Below are positions 17,419-29,205 of a DNA stretch of 64,000 bases, one piece after another. The stretch spans positions 310,001-374,000 of the forward strand of contig CAVRCA010000003.1 in the NCBI GenBank assembly GCA_963719345.1, given 5' to 3'. The notes under the pieces are model-generated. The model saw nothing but the letters and a program-made list of their open reading frames with translations, had not been told where the DNA came from and ran no database searches. Every line of letters starts with the position of its first letter. The stretch's first letter is position 1. This DNA comes from CAVRCA01 sp963719345 (GTDB taxonomy: Bacteria > Pseudomonadota > Alphaproteobacteria > Acetobacterales > Acetobacteraceae). The position numbers and the translations under genes are program-made.

Positions 17419-18054
17419 ATGATGACGCTGACCCGCCGCACCCTGCTGACCGTCGCCGCGAGCACCGCCGCTGCGCTTGCCGCCACCACCGTCCTGCCGC
17501 GCTTCATCGACGCTGCCCTGGCGCAGCCGGCCGCAGGCGCGGCGGGCTTGATCCAGAACACCGGCAACCAGCTGGTCGCGATCGTCAACAGCTCGGCCTC
17601 GGTGGCCGAGCGGCGGCAACGCCTGCAACAGGTGATCGACAGCACGGTCGATGTGGAGGGGATCGCCCGCTTCTGCCTCGGGCGGTTCTGGCGACAGGCG
17701 ACGCCGGCGCAGCAGCAGCAATACCTCGCGCTGTTCCATCAGGTGCTGATGAACAGCATCACCGGCCATCTGGGCGAGTATCGCGGCGTACGGTTCGAGA
17801 TGGGCCGAGCCCAGCAGCGTGCCGAGGGCAGCGTGGTCTCGACCACGGTGGACCGGCCCAACAACCCGCCGACCGCGGTCGATTGGGTCGTCGAGGACGT
17901 GGGCGGCAGCCCCAAGATCGTCGACGTGGTCGCCGAGGGGGTCAGCATGCGGCAGACCCAGCGCAGCGACTACGCCGCGTTCCTGACGCGAAACGGCAGC
18001 AACGTGCAGGCGCTGATCGAGGCGATGCGCCAACAGACGACGCAGAACGGCTGA
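17419..18054 (+). CDS. mlaC: MlaC/Ttg2D family periplasmic phospholipid-binding protein
   Basis: The 211-residue periplasmic shuttle of the Mla pathway (toluene-tolerance Ttg2D family). The N-terminus TRRTLLTVAAS followed by a hydrophobic stretch and ALAQPAAG is a signal peptide, possibly Tat-type because of the paired Arg. The mature part has the family pattern VDVEGIARFCLGRFWRQATPAQQQQ around residues 75-100 and DWVVEDVGGSPKIVDVVAEG near 155-175, which is the ligand-pocket beta sheet. It is 31 bp downstream of mlaA and surely in the same operon. Confidence 0.9.
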   Translation: MMTLTRRTLLTVAASTAAALAATTVLPRFIDAALAQPAAGAAGLIQNTGNQLVAIVNSSASVAERRQRLQQVIDSTVDVEGIARFCLGRFWRQATPAQQQQYLALFHQVLMNSITGHLGEYRGVRFEMGRAQQRAEGSVVSTTVDRPNNPPTAVDWVVEDVGGSPKIVDVVAEGVSMRQTQRSDYAAFLTRNGSNVQALIEAMRQQTTQNG

Positions 18055-18192
18055 ACCGACGCCATCTCCGGCCTGATGATGACGGGCGGGACTCTGCGCA
18101 AGTCGCTGACCTGACCGCGGCCGCCGCCCGTCCTAGGCCGCCCGCTCGGCACGCGCTACATTGCCGCGAACAGCGATGCAGAGGAAACCGAC

Positions 18193-19083
18193 ATGGCCGA
18201 TCCGGAAATCGTCAAGCTGCGCGAACTGATCGCGTCCCGGCCGCGCCCGGCCGACACCGGCGCGCGGCGCAAGGCGATGGACGAGAACGCACGGGTCTTT
18301 CCGCTCGACCCGTCGGTGAAGGTAGAGGCGGTCAACGCCGGCGGCGTGGCCGCCGAGTGGACCACGTCGCCCAACGCCGACACCAAGCGCGTGGTGCTCT
18401 ACGTCCACGGCGGCGGTTACGTGTTCGGCTCGACCCTCAGCCACCGTCACCTCGTGGCCGAGATCGGCCAGGTCGCCGGCTGCCGCGCCCTCTCGCTCGA
18501 CTATCGCCTCGCGCCGGAGCACCCGTTCCCGGCGCCGGTGGAGGACACCGTGGCCGCCTACCGGTTCCTGCTCGCTTCCGGCATCGAGCCCCGGCACATC
18601 GCCATTGCGGGCGACAGCGCCGGCGGCGGGCTGGTGGTGGCGGCCATGGTGGCGATCCGCGACGCCGGGCTCAACCAGCCGGCGTGCGGCTGGGCGATCT
18701 CGCCTTGGGTCGACATGGAGGCGCTCGGCGAGACCTTTGCCACGCGAGCCGCCACCGACCCGACCGTCAGCAAGGAAACCATCCTCGACATCGCAAAGAC
18801 CTATCTGGGCGACGCCGACCCACGCTCCCCGCTCGCCGCGCCAATCCATGCCGACCTGACCGGGATCGCCCCGCTGCTGATCCAGGTCGGCGCGGCCGAG
18901 GTCCTGCTCGACGACGCCCTCAAGCTGGCCGGCCGCGCCGGAGCGGCGGACGTGCCGGTGCGGCTAGAGATCTGGCCGGAGATGATCCATGTCTGGCACA
19001 TGTTCCACCGGATGCTGGGGGCCGGCAAGCGCGCCATCGACGTCGGGGCCGCCTACGTCCGGGCCGCGATGGACGCCGGCTGA
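18193..19083 (+). CDS. Alpha/beta hydrolase, hormone-sensitive-lipase family (esterase)
   Basis: A cytosolic carboxylesterase of 296 residues. The HSL signatures are complete: the oxyanion-hole motif HGGGYVFGS (near 77), DYRLAPEHPFPAP, and the nucleophile elbow GDSAGG with the catalytic Ser (near 145). The acid is probably in EVLLDD, and the catalytic His is in IHVWHMFH. No signal peptide is present. It follows mlaC after 138 bp and carries its own weak ribosome-binding site (GAGGAAACCGAC). The natural ester substrate cannot be told. Confidence 0.88.
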   Translation: MADPEIVKLRELIASRPRPADTGARRKAMDENARVFPLDPSVKVEAVNAGGVAAEWTTSPNADTKRVVLYVHGGGYVFGSTLSHRHLVAEIGQVAGCRALSLDYRLAPEHPFPAPVEDTVAAYRFLLASGIEPRHIAIAGDSAGGGLVVAAMVAIRDAGLNQPACGWAISPWVDMEALGETFATRAATDPTVSKETILDIAKTYLGDADPRSPLAAPIHADLTGIAPLLIQVGAAEVLLDDALKLAGRAGAADVPVRLEIWPEMIHVWHMFHRMLGAGKRAIDVGAAYVRAAMDAG

Positions 19084-19095
19084 GCCCGGGCCGCG

Positions 19096-19425
19096 TCAGG
19101 CGCGTTTGGCCGGCCGCCCCCGCGAGCGGCGGCGCGCCCGGGCGACCGACTTCTCGCCCTGATCGGCGGAGCGATCGGGAGAATCGCTCTGGTTCTTGAT
19201 TGCTTCCATCGGTTCGATCGGCTCCGGCGCCGACGGACTCGTCGAGCCGTTGGCATGATTCCCCACCTCGGGGTGGGGCCACTGGCTCGCCTCGGGGCTG
19301 GTCTCGGTCCGCACCAGGAACCTGGCTTGCTCCCAGTGATTGATTTCCCGGCCATCCGGGCGGCCTTCTTCCTCCCACAGCCGGTGAGCCCGCTCGCGGA
19401 TCCGCTGCTCTGTGTCGTCCATCAT
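19096..19425 (-). CDS. DUF2934 domain protein
   Basis: A 109-residue protein with the DUF2934 motif RIRERAHRLWEEEGRPDGRE followed by INHWEQARF at its N-terminus. The middle is low-complexity Ser/Pro/Glu and the tail is strongly basic, ending ARRRSRGRPAKRA, an AT-hook-like RGRP sequence. DUF2934 has no known function. The basic tail suggests nucleic-acid contact, which is only an inference. Tandem ATGs at 19425 and 19422 follow a GGGGG stretch. It is convergent with the hydrolase gene. Confidence 0.78.
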   Translation of the reverse strand: MMDDTEQRIRERAHRLWEEEGRPDGREINHWEQARFLVRTETSPEASQWPHPEVGNHANGSTSPSAPEPIEPMEAIKNQSDSPDRSADQGEKSVARARRRSRGRPAKRA

Positions 19426-19593
19426 ACCCCCGTCGCTTGAGCACGGTCTGTCGACCACCCTTCTCGTGCGCACCGGGTTGTAGATCGCCCCGCGAGTCCC
19501 GTCAGCCCGTTCTGGTCGTGGTTGTGCAAAATAAGGGGGACCGATCGGCGGCAGTCGCCGCCTGGACATCGGGCCTGGCGTGGCCGGACGGGA

Positions 19594-20038
19594 CTAGGGA
19601 ACCGCTCGGGTTCCCATGTCGATCAGCGCGCCGCGCAGCCGGTCGAGGAGCTTGGCGCCGGCCTCGCCCGAGGCACCGGCGAAACCGCTCTCAAATTCAA
19701 CGTGGGCGAGTGGGTGACCGCTCTCCGCCGTTTCGAAGAAGCCCATGGACCAGATCGGAAAGATGCGCTTCGCGGCGACCTCCATGGCGAGCACGCGGAC
19801 TTCGGAGTGCCGCGCGTCCTTGCGGATGACGGTGAACAGCGAGCGGATCTGTTCGATCGAGCCCTCGAGCACCTGCACGAAGTTTCTCGAATCGAATACC
19901 AGCGCGCCGGTGATGCTGGCCGACTGATTGTTCACTCGGGAGACGGCCAGGATCCGGCGGATCTTCGAACTCGATCTCGGACCGCGATCCGACCAATTTA
20001 CTGCGGCTGCTATAGATCAGTCGGTGCGTCTCCGGCAT
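19594..20038 (-). pseudogene. BLUF-domain blue-light sensor, apparently frameshifted by one base
   Basis: A short BLUF photoreceptor split over two frames. Frame 1 from the ATG at 20038 gives METHRLIYSS-type strand 1 (MPETHRLIYSSRSK) with the flavin-contacting Tyr. Frame 2 continues with IRRILAVSRVNNQSASITG, then NFVQVLEG with the key Gln, and FPIWSMGF with the conserved Trp and Met. Dropping one base near 19964-19969 (a TTCGAA) joins them into a normal single-domain protein of about 147 residues. BLUF proteins bind FAD and respond to blue light, usually through a partner protein. All photochemical residues are intact, so either the mutation is recent or the base is a sequence error. Confidence 0.75.
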
Positions 20039-20111
20039 GGCAACCGAAATACCAGAACGCCCGTAAACGCAGGTTAACACCGGCGGGGCCGTCGCCGCGG
20101 ACATCCCCCGT

Positions 20112-21407
20112 TCAGCTCTCGGCGGCTGGCTCCTTGCTCGCGCGGACCCGGTCGACCCGGCGACCATCCATCTCGAGCACCTCGAAGCGCCACCCGCCGA
20201 ACACGATGCGGTCGCCGATGCGCGGCACGCGACGCAACAGGGTGAGCAGCAATCCGGCCAGCGTATGGTAGCTGCCCTCCTCCGGCAGGTCGGGCAGATC
20301 GAGCCGGGCCTTCAGCTCGTCGACCGGCATCAGCCCATCCATCACCAGCACGGCCGGCGCGCCGAGCGTCTGGCTCTGCTGCGGCGCGGCGCCGACCGGG
20401 TCGCCGACGATCGCCTGGAGCACGTCGGCCGCCGTCACCACGCCCTCGAAGCTGCCGTACTCGTCCATCACCAGCGCCATGCCGAGCGGGTCGGGACGCA
20501 GCCGTTCCAAGGCGTCGAGCGCGGTGACGGTGTCTGGCATCACCATCGGCTGGCGCAGCGCGGTGCCGACCGACAGCTCGCCGCCACTCAGGATGCGGTC
20601 GAGGATGTCCTTCGCCTGCACCACGCCGACCACGTTGTCGATCGAGCCGTCGCACACCACGAAGCGCGAGTGCGGCGCCGATTTCAGCGCGGCGGCGATC
20701 TCGCGCGGCGGGTCGGTGCGGTCGATCCAGGCAAGCTCGGTGCGCGGCGTCATGATCGCGCGCACCGGCTTGTCGGCCAGGCGCAGCACGCGCTCGATCA
20801 TGTCGCGCTCCTCGAGTTCCAGCACGCCGGCCTGCGTGCCCTCGGCGAGCAGCGCCTTCAGTTCTTCCTCGGTCACGGTCTGGCGCGGGGTGCGCGCGAT
20901 TCCGAGCAGCCAGAGCACCAGCGCCGAGGACCGGTTGAGCAGCCACACCGCCGGGCCGGTTCCGCGCGCCAGCCAGGCGATCGGCCGGGCCACTGCGGCG
21001 GCGATCAGCTCGGGCCGGCGCAGCGCCAGTTGCTTGGGCACCAGTTCGCCCACCACCATCGTGAGATAGGTGATTACGACGACCACCAGGGCGAGGGAGA
21101 GGGATTCAGCAAATGGCCGGATACCCCCGAAGCGCCCCAGCCAGTCCGCCAGGCGTTGCGCCAACCGCGCCCCGCCGAAAACGCCCGAAATGATGCTGAC
21201 CAGGGTAATCCCGACCTGGACGGTCGGCAGGAAGCGCTGCGGGTCCTCCGACAGTTCGAGCGCGGTGGCGGCACCCGCCACCTTCTTGCGCTGCAACACC
21301 GTCAACCGCGCCCGCCGGACCGAGACGAGCGCGAGTTCGCTCATCGAGAACACACCGTTGAGCACGATCAGCAGCAGAATGACGACGATCTCGACGACGA
21401 TGTCCAT
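20112..21407 (-). CDS. CNNM/CBS-domain membrane protein (hemolysin C / CorC-like, UPF0053)
   Basis: An integral membrane protein of 431 residues. A CNNM (DUF21) domain with four hydrophobic segments fills about residues 1-190, including NGVFSMSELALVSVRRARL and VVGELVPKQLALRRPE. A pair of CBS domains (about 210-335) has MTPRTELAWID and ALVMDEYGSFEGVVTAADV, and a CorC_HlyC transporter-associated domain closes the protein. Members are implicated in Mg2+ or Co2+ efflux or regulation. The older name hemolysin is not supported functionally. ATG 21407 was chosen; a start at 21440 is possible. Confidence 0.88.
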   Translation of the reverse strand: MDIVVEIVVILLLIVLNGVFSMSELALVSVRRARLTVLQRKKVAGAATALELSEDPQRFLPTVQVGITLVSIISGVFGGARLAQRLADWLGRFGGIRPFAESLSLALVVVVITYLTMVVGELVPKQLALRRPELIAAAVARPIAWLARGTGPAVWLLNRSSALVLWLLGIARTPRQTVTEEELKALLAEGTQAGVLELEERDMIERVLRLADKPVRAIMTPRTELAWIDRTDPPREIAAALKSAPHSRFVVCDGSIDNVVGVVQAKDILDRILSGGELSVGTALRQPMVMPDTVTALDALERLRPDPLGMALVMDEYGSFEGVVTAADVLQAIVGDPVGAAPQQSQTLGAPAVLVMDGLMPVDELKARLDLPDLPEEGSYHTLAGLLLTLLRRVPRIGDRIVFGGWRFEVLEMDGRRVDRVRASKEPAAES

Positions 21408-21480
21408 GCCGGTCCGCAAATCTCCTTCTCGCGGCAGCATACCGCGCAGTCAGCGCAAATAGGCCGCGAGTCACCACCAT

Positions 21481-21565
21481 CGTCATGCCCGGACTTGTTC
21501 CGGGCATCCATCCTCAGCTCTGCAAGCGGGCAGGATGGATTGCCGGGACACGCCCGGCAATGACG
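21481..21565. repeat. Long palindromic intergenic repeat (REP-like)
   Basis: This is an imperfect inverted repeat of about 33 bp per arm. The left arm starts CGTCATGCCCGGACTTGTTC and the right arm ends CGCCCGGCAATGACG, with about 19 bp between them. Each arm itself contains a small CCCGG/CCGGG palindrome. Elements with GTCATGCCCGG...CCGGGCATGACG are dispersed in many alphaproteobacterial genomes. It sits between the CNNM/CBS gene start and the thiD stop. It could form a large hairpin in RNA read from either strand. Confidence 0.75.
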
Positions 21566-21590
21566 GGTGCGAGGCAGGAAGGCTGGGCCG

Positions 21591-22399
21591 CTAGCCCCAG
21601 CGGGACAGGTCGACCGTGACGCTGTGATCGAGCGGCCCGTGGCCGCCGCCGAACCCGGGCGCGCCGGCGATCGCCGCCTGCACGTAGCGGCGGGCGCGAC
21701 GGATGGCGTCGGCCAGCGACAGACCTTGCGCGATCCCTGCGGCAACCGCGCTCGCCAGCGTGCAGCCGGTGCCATGGGTGTGGCGGGTGCGGATGCGCGG
21801 CGAGGCGAACTCCTCGATACCGGCCTCTGTCGCCAGCAGGTCGATCACCACGTCGCCTTCCTCCAGATGGCCGCCCTTCAGCAGCACGGCGGGCACCCCC
21901 AAGGTCAGCATCGCGGCAGCAGCATGACGCATGGCGGCCCGGTCACGGATGGCCATACCGGCAAGTATCTCGGCTTCCGGCAGGTTGGGCGTAATAAGGG
22001 CGGCACGCGGCAACAGCCGCCGCTTCAAAGCGCTGACCGCCTCGGGCTCGAGCAGGGATTGGCCGCCTTTGGCGACCATCACCGGGTCGACCACCACAGG
22101 CGTCTGCGGCGCCTCGCGCGCCAGCACGTCGCACAGCAGGTCGATGGTCGCGCCGTTGGCTAGCATCCCCGTCTTGACCACGTCGGCGCCGATGTCGGAG
22201 AGCACGCATTCGAGTTGCAGGCGCAGGAAGTCGAGCGGCACCGGAAGCACACCATGGACGCCCAGCGTATTCTGGGCGGTCAGCGCCGTGACGGCGGTCG
22301 CCGCGAACGCGCCTAGCGCGGTGATCGCCTTGATGTCGGCCTGGAGCCCGGCGCCGCCGCCCGAATCGGAGCCGGCGACGACCAGCACCCGCCCTCGGA

Positions 22400-22403
<4 letters not shown>
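21591..22403 (-). CDS. thiD: Hydroxymethylpyrimidine/phosphomethylpyrimidine kinase
   Basis: ThiD phosphorylates HMP and then HMP-phosphate to supply the pyrimidine half of thiamine. The 270-residue ribokinase-like protein starts with LVVAGSDSGGGAGLQADIK. It has VVKTGMLAN and VVVDPVMVAKGG in the middle, and the anion-hole motif HTHGTGCTLASAVAAG near residue 220 with the catalytic Cys. The TTG at 22403 overlaps the glmM stop as TTGA. An internal GTG at 22388 is the alternative. Other thiamine genes are not nearby, so it probably serves salvage or a dispersed pathway. Confidence 0.9.
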
Positions 22404-23770
<1,367 letters not shown>

Positions 23771-23849
23771 AATACTGAACCCTTCGTGCGCCGCCTGAGA
23801 TTGCATTCACGTTAGCTTGGAAATCGGGTGGCTCCAAGCGCCTCGAAAC

Positions 23850-24884
23850 TTAGACGACCGCTCCGGCCCACACACGCAAACCGTGTATCGTTCCGGCAAC
23901 ATCGTGTGCTCGAAGAATGGAGGCACCCCGCTCAACCGCATAGAGGCCGGCGGCCAGCGAGCCCGGGTCCCGTTCCCGCGCCAGCTCGACGCCCGATAAC
24001 TTGCCGATAAAGGCTTTGCGCGAGACCCCGATCAGGACGCGTCGCCCGAGATTGAGCAGGACCGGAAGTCGAGTAAGCAATTCGGAATTGTGATAAGCCG
24101 TCTTCGCGAAGCCGATGCCCGGGTCCACGGCGATCCGGCAGGCGGCGATCCCGGCGCGCAGAGCGGCTGCCACCCGATCGGCCAACTCGTTTGTGACGTC
24201 GACGGCGACGTCCTGGTAATTCGCCTTGGCGTTCATGGTGCGCGGGTCGCCTCGCATGTGCATCAGCACCACCGGACAGGCGCGTGCGGCGACCAGTCGT
24301 GCCGCGTGAGGATCCCGCAAAAGCCCTGAAATATCGTTGACGATCGCCGCGCCGGCATCGAGGGCTGCCGCCATGGTGGCGGCGTTCCTTGTATCCACCG
24401 AGATCCGCACGCCGCGCGCGGCGAGGCCGCGGATCACCGGCAGGAGCCGCGCCTGTTCGACCTCCGGCGAGACGGCCTGCGCGCCGGGGCGCGTGCTTTC
24501 GCCGCCGACATCGATGATGTGCGCGCCGGCGGCGGCCATCGCCACGCCGGCGGCGATCGCGGAAGCCGCGTCGGCATGGACGCCGCCATCGCTGAAACTA
24601 TCCGGGGTGACGTTGAGGATGCCCATTACGGCCGGGCGATCGACCGGCAACCCGGCCCACGGCGGCGGCGGCCGCGTGAGTGTCGTCAGCACCGGCCGCC
24701 ACTCCTGCGGCACTGCGCCGACCGGCACCAGGCGTCCATCCTGGCCGTCGCCGATGAGCCGGCAGAGGCAGAACGCGGCCGGGCCGCCCGTCAGGGGCAA
24801 GGCAAGCCCGGAGTCGACCGCTTGCCGCGCCGCCGATCCGCCCAGCAGCCCGAGCGGCTCGATCAGCCGCACGCTGCTCGCCAT
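23850..24884 (-). CDS. folP: Dihydropteroate synthase with N-terminal extension
   Basis: FolP condenses DHPP with p-aminobenzoate and is the sulfonamide target. The TIM-barrel core begins near residue 86 with VMGILNVTPDSFSDGG, followed by VGGESTRPGA, ISVDTRNA, DISGLL and the phosphate-binding GVSRKAFIG. The protein is 344 residues, about 75 longer than Escherichia coli FolP. The N-terminal extension (IEPLGLLGG and WRPVLTTLTRP) resembles an extension I associate with relatives in this order. It lies between ftsH and glmM, the same order as in many proteobacteria. No strong ribosome-binding site is visible before ATG 24884. Confidence 0.92.
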   Translation of the reverse strand: MASSVRLIEPLGLLGGSAARQAVDSGLALPLTGGPAAFCLCRLIGDGQDGRLVPVGAVPQEWRPVLTTLTRPPPPWAGLPVDRPAVMGILNVTPDSFSDGGVHADAASAIAAGVAMAAAGAHIIDVGGESTRPGAQAVSPEVEQARLLPVIRGLAARGVRISVDTRNAATMAAALDAGAAIVNDISGLLRDPHAARLVAARACPVVLMHMRGDPRTMNAKANYQDVAVDVTNELADRVAAALRAGIAACRIAVDPGIGFAKTAYHNSELLTRLPVLLNLGRRVLIGVSRKAFIGKLSGVELARERDPGSLAAGLYAVERGASILRAHDVAGTIHGLRVWAGAVV

Positions 24885-24904
24885 CGGCGCGGACGCGCGT
24901 GCGG

Positions 24905-26827
<1,923 letters not shown>

Positions 26828-26844
26828 GTTCGTTCGCTCATTGC

Positions 26845-26861
26845 ACGGGACCGCGTCCCGT
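26845..26861 (-). promoter_or_regulatory. Perfect 7-bp hairpin 17 bp upstream of the ftsH start
   Basis: ACGGGAC, three bases, GTCCCGT: a perfect 7-bp stem with a 3-base loop, directly upstream of the ftsH start codon. It has no U-run, so it is not a typical terminator. It may affect mRNA stability or initiation. This is an inference from structure only. Confidence 0.4.
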
Positions 26862-26903
26862 CCTTCCGGATCATCCTGATGCAACCCACGCTCTCATAGC
26901 TAG

Positions 26904-26920
26904 AGCATTCGTGGAATGCT
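26904..26920 (-). promoter_or_regulatory. Perfect 7-bp inverted repeat between tilS and ftsH
   Basis: AGCATTC, three bases, GAATGCT: a second perfect 7-bp inverted repeat with a 3-base spacer in the 142-bp tilS-ftsH gap. It could be a hairpin in the mRNA or a dimeric protein-binding site. No terminator-like U-run follows on the minus strand. Confidence 0.4.
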
Positions 26921-26969
26921 TTGTGGAACAGAGATAGGTTCGCGTTCGCCATCCTGCATCCCCATCCTC

Positions 26970-28253
26970 CTACGGAACGAAGAAGGGGGCACCGGCCGCC
27001 GGGCGCGGCGGCGCAAACGTGAGCCGGAGCGAGGCGCAGCGCCCGACATCAGGGTAGGCAATGTGCGGCACGGCAACCAATTCGCCCCCCCTGCGCAGTG
27101 CCGGCAGGGTGCGCAGGACGGCATCGGGCAGCGCCGAATGGCGTCGGACCCGGGCCGCCTCGCCGCCCAGTGCCCCGAGCCGGAAATCTGGTGGAAGCGA
27201 CGGCCCACGTTTTACCAGCCGAAATCGACCGTCCCACTCGGCATCCTGTGCAGCCGCCACCTCGTCGGCCATGGCGACCTCCTCCCGCACGACCATCAGC
27301 CCGGGTCCGAGCCGGCCGGCCGGCAGCAGCCGGGTGCCGGCCAGGGTCGCCGGCCGGGGATCGCGTGCCAGGGCGGCCACCCGGTCGGGCGAAGGCGGCA
27401 AGCGGGCGCCGGCGACCATCTGGATCACGGACGCCAATACGGCCGGGTCGAGCGGGCCCGGGCGCAGCACCGCAAAACCCTCCGGCCGCAGGGTCGCGGC
27501 GCGCGCCAGCGCCGCCGCGATACGGCGCTCCTCCGCCTGCCGCGTCCGCCCGGCGACCGCCGCCGCCGCCGCGAGCGCGCGGGTCGCCGCGCCGTCTCCC
27601 GCGTGGTCGCGCCGCAGCGCGCGCAGGCGTGGACGCAAGGCGCCGGTATCCTGGTTCGACGGGTCCTCGACCCAGCCGAGCCCGGCGCTGCGCAGAGTGG
27701 CGCGCAACCGGGCCGGCGGCAGGCCGAGCAGCGGCCGCAGCAGGCGCACGGATTTCTCCTCCCTGAGCGCGGCCATCCCCGCCAAACCAGCCGCCCGGCT
27801 ATGCGCAAGGCTGCGGATCACGACCGTCTCCGCCTGATCGGCGGCGTGGTGGCCGAGCAGCAGATGGACGATGCCGTGCTGGCGGCAGAGATCCGCCAGG
27901 GCGTCGTAGCGCGCCGCCCGGGCACGGGCCGCCAGCCCCGGCCCGCCGTCGAGGCCGAGGTGCCGGGTGACGCACTGCACCCCGAGGCCGGCCAGACGCT
28001 GCCTGGTGAGCGCGGCTTCGGCGGCGGCGGCGGCACGCAGGCCGTGGTCGAGCACCAGCCCGAGCACCGACCCGCCGCGTGCCACCGCCCATTGCTGGGC
28101 CAGCAGCGCCAGTGCCAGGCTGTCGGCGCCCCCCGAAACCGCCGCCGCCAGGCGGGGCGCCGGTTCGAAGGGGCCGAGCGGGGCCATGCACCGGGCGAAC
28201 TCCGCCGCGCTGACGCCCGGCGCGCGATCCGATGCGGCGGCGCTCAGTGGCAC
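26970..28253 (-). CDS. tilS: tRNA(Ile)-lysidine synthetase
   Basis: TilS attaches lysine to C34 of the AUA-reading tRNA-Ile so that it reads AUA and not AUG. The 427-residue protein has the N-type ATP pyrophosphatase PP-loop SGGADS (40-45), the region GLVLDHGLR, and HHAADQAETVVIR, which is diagnostic of TilS. WVEDPSNQDT is followed by an Arg-rich stretch. GTG at 28253 overlaps the cpoB stop by 10 bp. Order cpoB-tilS-ftsH is conserved in many proteobacteria. Confidence 0.93.
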   Translation of the reverse strand: MPLSAAASDRAPGVSAAEFARCMAPLGPFEPAPRLAAAVSGGADSLALALLAQQWAVARGGSVLGLVLDHGLRAAAAAEAALTRQRLAGLGVQCVTRHLGLDGGPGLAARARAARYDALADLCRQHGIVHLLLGHHAADQAETVVIRSLAHSRAAGLAGMAALREEKSVRLLRPLLGLPPARLRATLRSAGLGWVEDPSNQDTGALRPRLRALRRDHAGDGAATRALAAAAAVAGRTRQAEERRIAAALARAATLRPEGFAVLRPGPLDPAVLASVIQMVAGARLPPSPDRVAALARDPRPATLAGTRLLPAGRLGPGLMVVREEVAMADEVAAAQDAEWDGRFRLVKRGPSLPPDFRLGALGGEAARVRRHSALPDAVLRTLPALRRGGELVAVPHIAYPDVGRCASLRLTFAPPRPAAGAPFFVP

Positions 28254-29176
28254 CCCGCTCGTTGGCGCACCGCCGAGGCGCCGTCGCGGATCTCGGCGCC
28301 CTGCCGCGGGAACTCGGCGGCGAGCCGGGTCAGGGTCTCGCAGGCAGCCCGCTTCTCGCCGATCGCGCTCAACGAATTGGCCAGGCCGAGCAGCGCCTCG
28401 GCGGCATGCGAGCCGGTACGCGAACGATTGTAGGTGTCGTCATAGGCGATCGCCGCCTGCGAGAAGTTCCGCTGCCCTGCCAGCGCCTGGGCGAGCAGCA
28501 ACTGGGCATCGTAGGCGCGTGGCGACGTCCGGTTGCCTTGCAGCACCTCGCGCGCGGTGGCCTCGGCGGCGGCGTAGTCGCGCCGGGCGAGTGCCGCGTG
28601 CCCCTCCTGCAGCGTCATCTCGGGCGTGCGATGGCCAGTTGGGGAGGCCGGCGCGGGGCCGGGCGACGGGGATGCCGTGTCGGCGCCTCCGCCTGGCGGG
28701 GCCGCCGACGCACCGGGGGCCGGCGGCGGCGGGGGAGCGCTCGGCGACCGCCCCCCCGTCCGGCCGCCCCCCTGCTGGAGCGAGAAACTGAGATCGCCGA
28801 GCTGCTTGCTGGTCTCGGCGTTCTGCCGCTGGCTTTGATAGGTGAGGTCGTCGAGCTGACCGCGCAGCTGACGGACCTGCTCCTCAAGCGCCTGCACCCG
28901 CTCCAGGAGCTGCGCCGTGAGGTCGCTGCCGCCTGCGCCCGGCGGCGGATAGAGCGGCCGCGGGCTGGAGGGGCCGCTCAGGACCGACGAGCTGCCCGCC
29001 CCGCCCCCACCCTGCGATTGCAGGGTCTGGAGATCGCGACGGAGCTGCAGGATCTGGTTCTGCAGCGCGATCCCTTCCCGGCTCTCCATCTGCGCCAGCG
29101 CCGGAGCCGACGAGGCAAGCACGATCGGGGTCAGCACGACGCCGATCAGCGCCGCGCGGCGGGCGAAGGCAGGCAA
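28244..29176 (-). CDS. cpoB: Cell division coordinator CpoB / YbgF, TPR-containing periplasmic protein
   Basis: A periplasmic Tol-associated protein that coordinates peptidoglycan synthesis with outer-membrane constriction. The 310-residue product has a signal peptide (AFARRAALIGVVLTP then SSAPALAQ). A coiled coil follows at about 30-130 (NQILQLRRDLQTLQ and LERVQALEEQVRQLRGQ), then a Gly/Pro-rich linker and three TPR-like repeats (about 200-300). No ATG is available. TTG at 29176 gives a good signal peptide. A CTG at 29209 that overlaps the pal stop as CTGA is the alternative. It is the last gene of the tol-pal cluster before tilS. Confidence 0.85.
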   Translation of the reverse strand: MPAFARRAALIGVVLTPIVLASSAPALAQMESREGIALQNQILQLRRDLQTLQSQGGGGAGSSSVLSGPSSPRPLYPPPGAGGSDLTAQLLERVQALEEQVRQLRGQLDDLTYQSQRQNAETSKQLGDLSFSLQQGGGRTGGRSPSAPPPPPAPGASAAPPGGGADTASPSPGPAPASPTGHRTPEMTLQEGHAALARRDYAAAEATAREVLQGNRTSPRAYDAQLLLAQALAGQRNFSQAAIAYDDTYNRSRTGSHAAEALLGLANSLSAIGEKRAACETLTRLAAEFPRQGAEIRDGASAVRQRAGCH

Positions 29177-29205
29177 GGGGGGCGGACGCGGCGGTACGCG
29201 GCGGG

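Noticed and set aside
18081..18132. GACGGGCGG/CCGCCCGTC inverted repeat after mlaC as a terminator
   Set aside because: The loop is about 34 bases and no T-run follows, so it is too weak to call.
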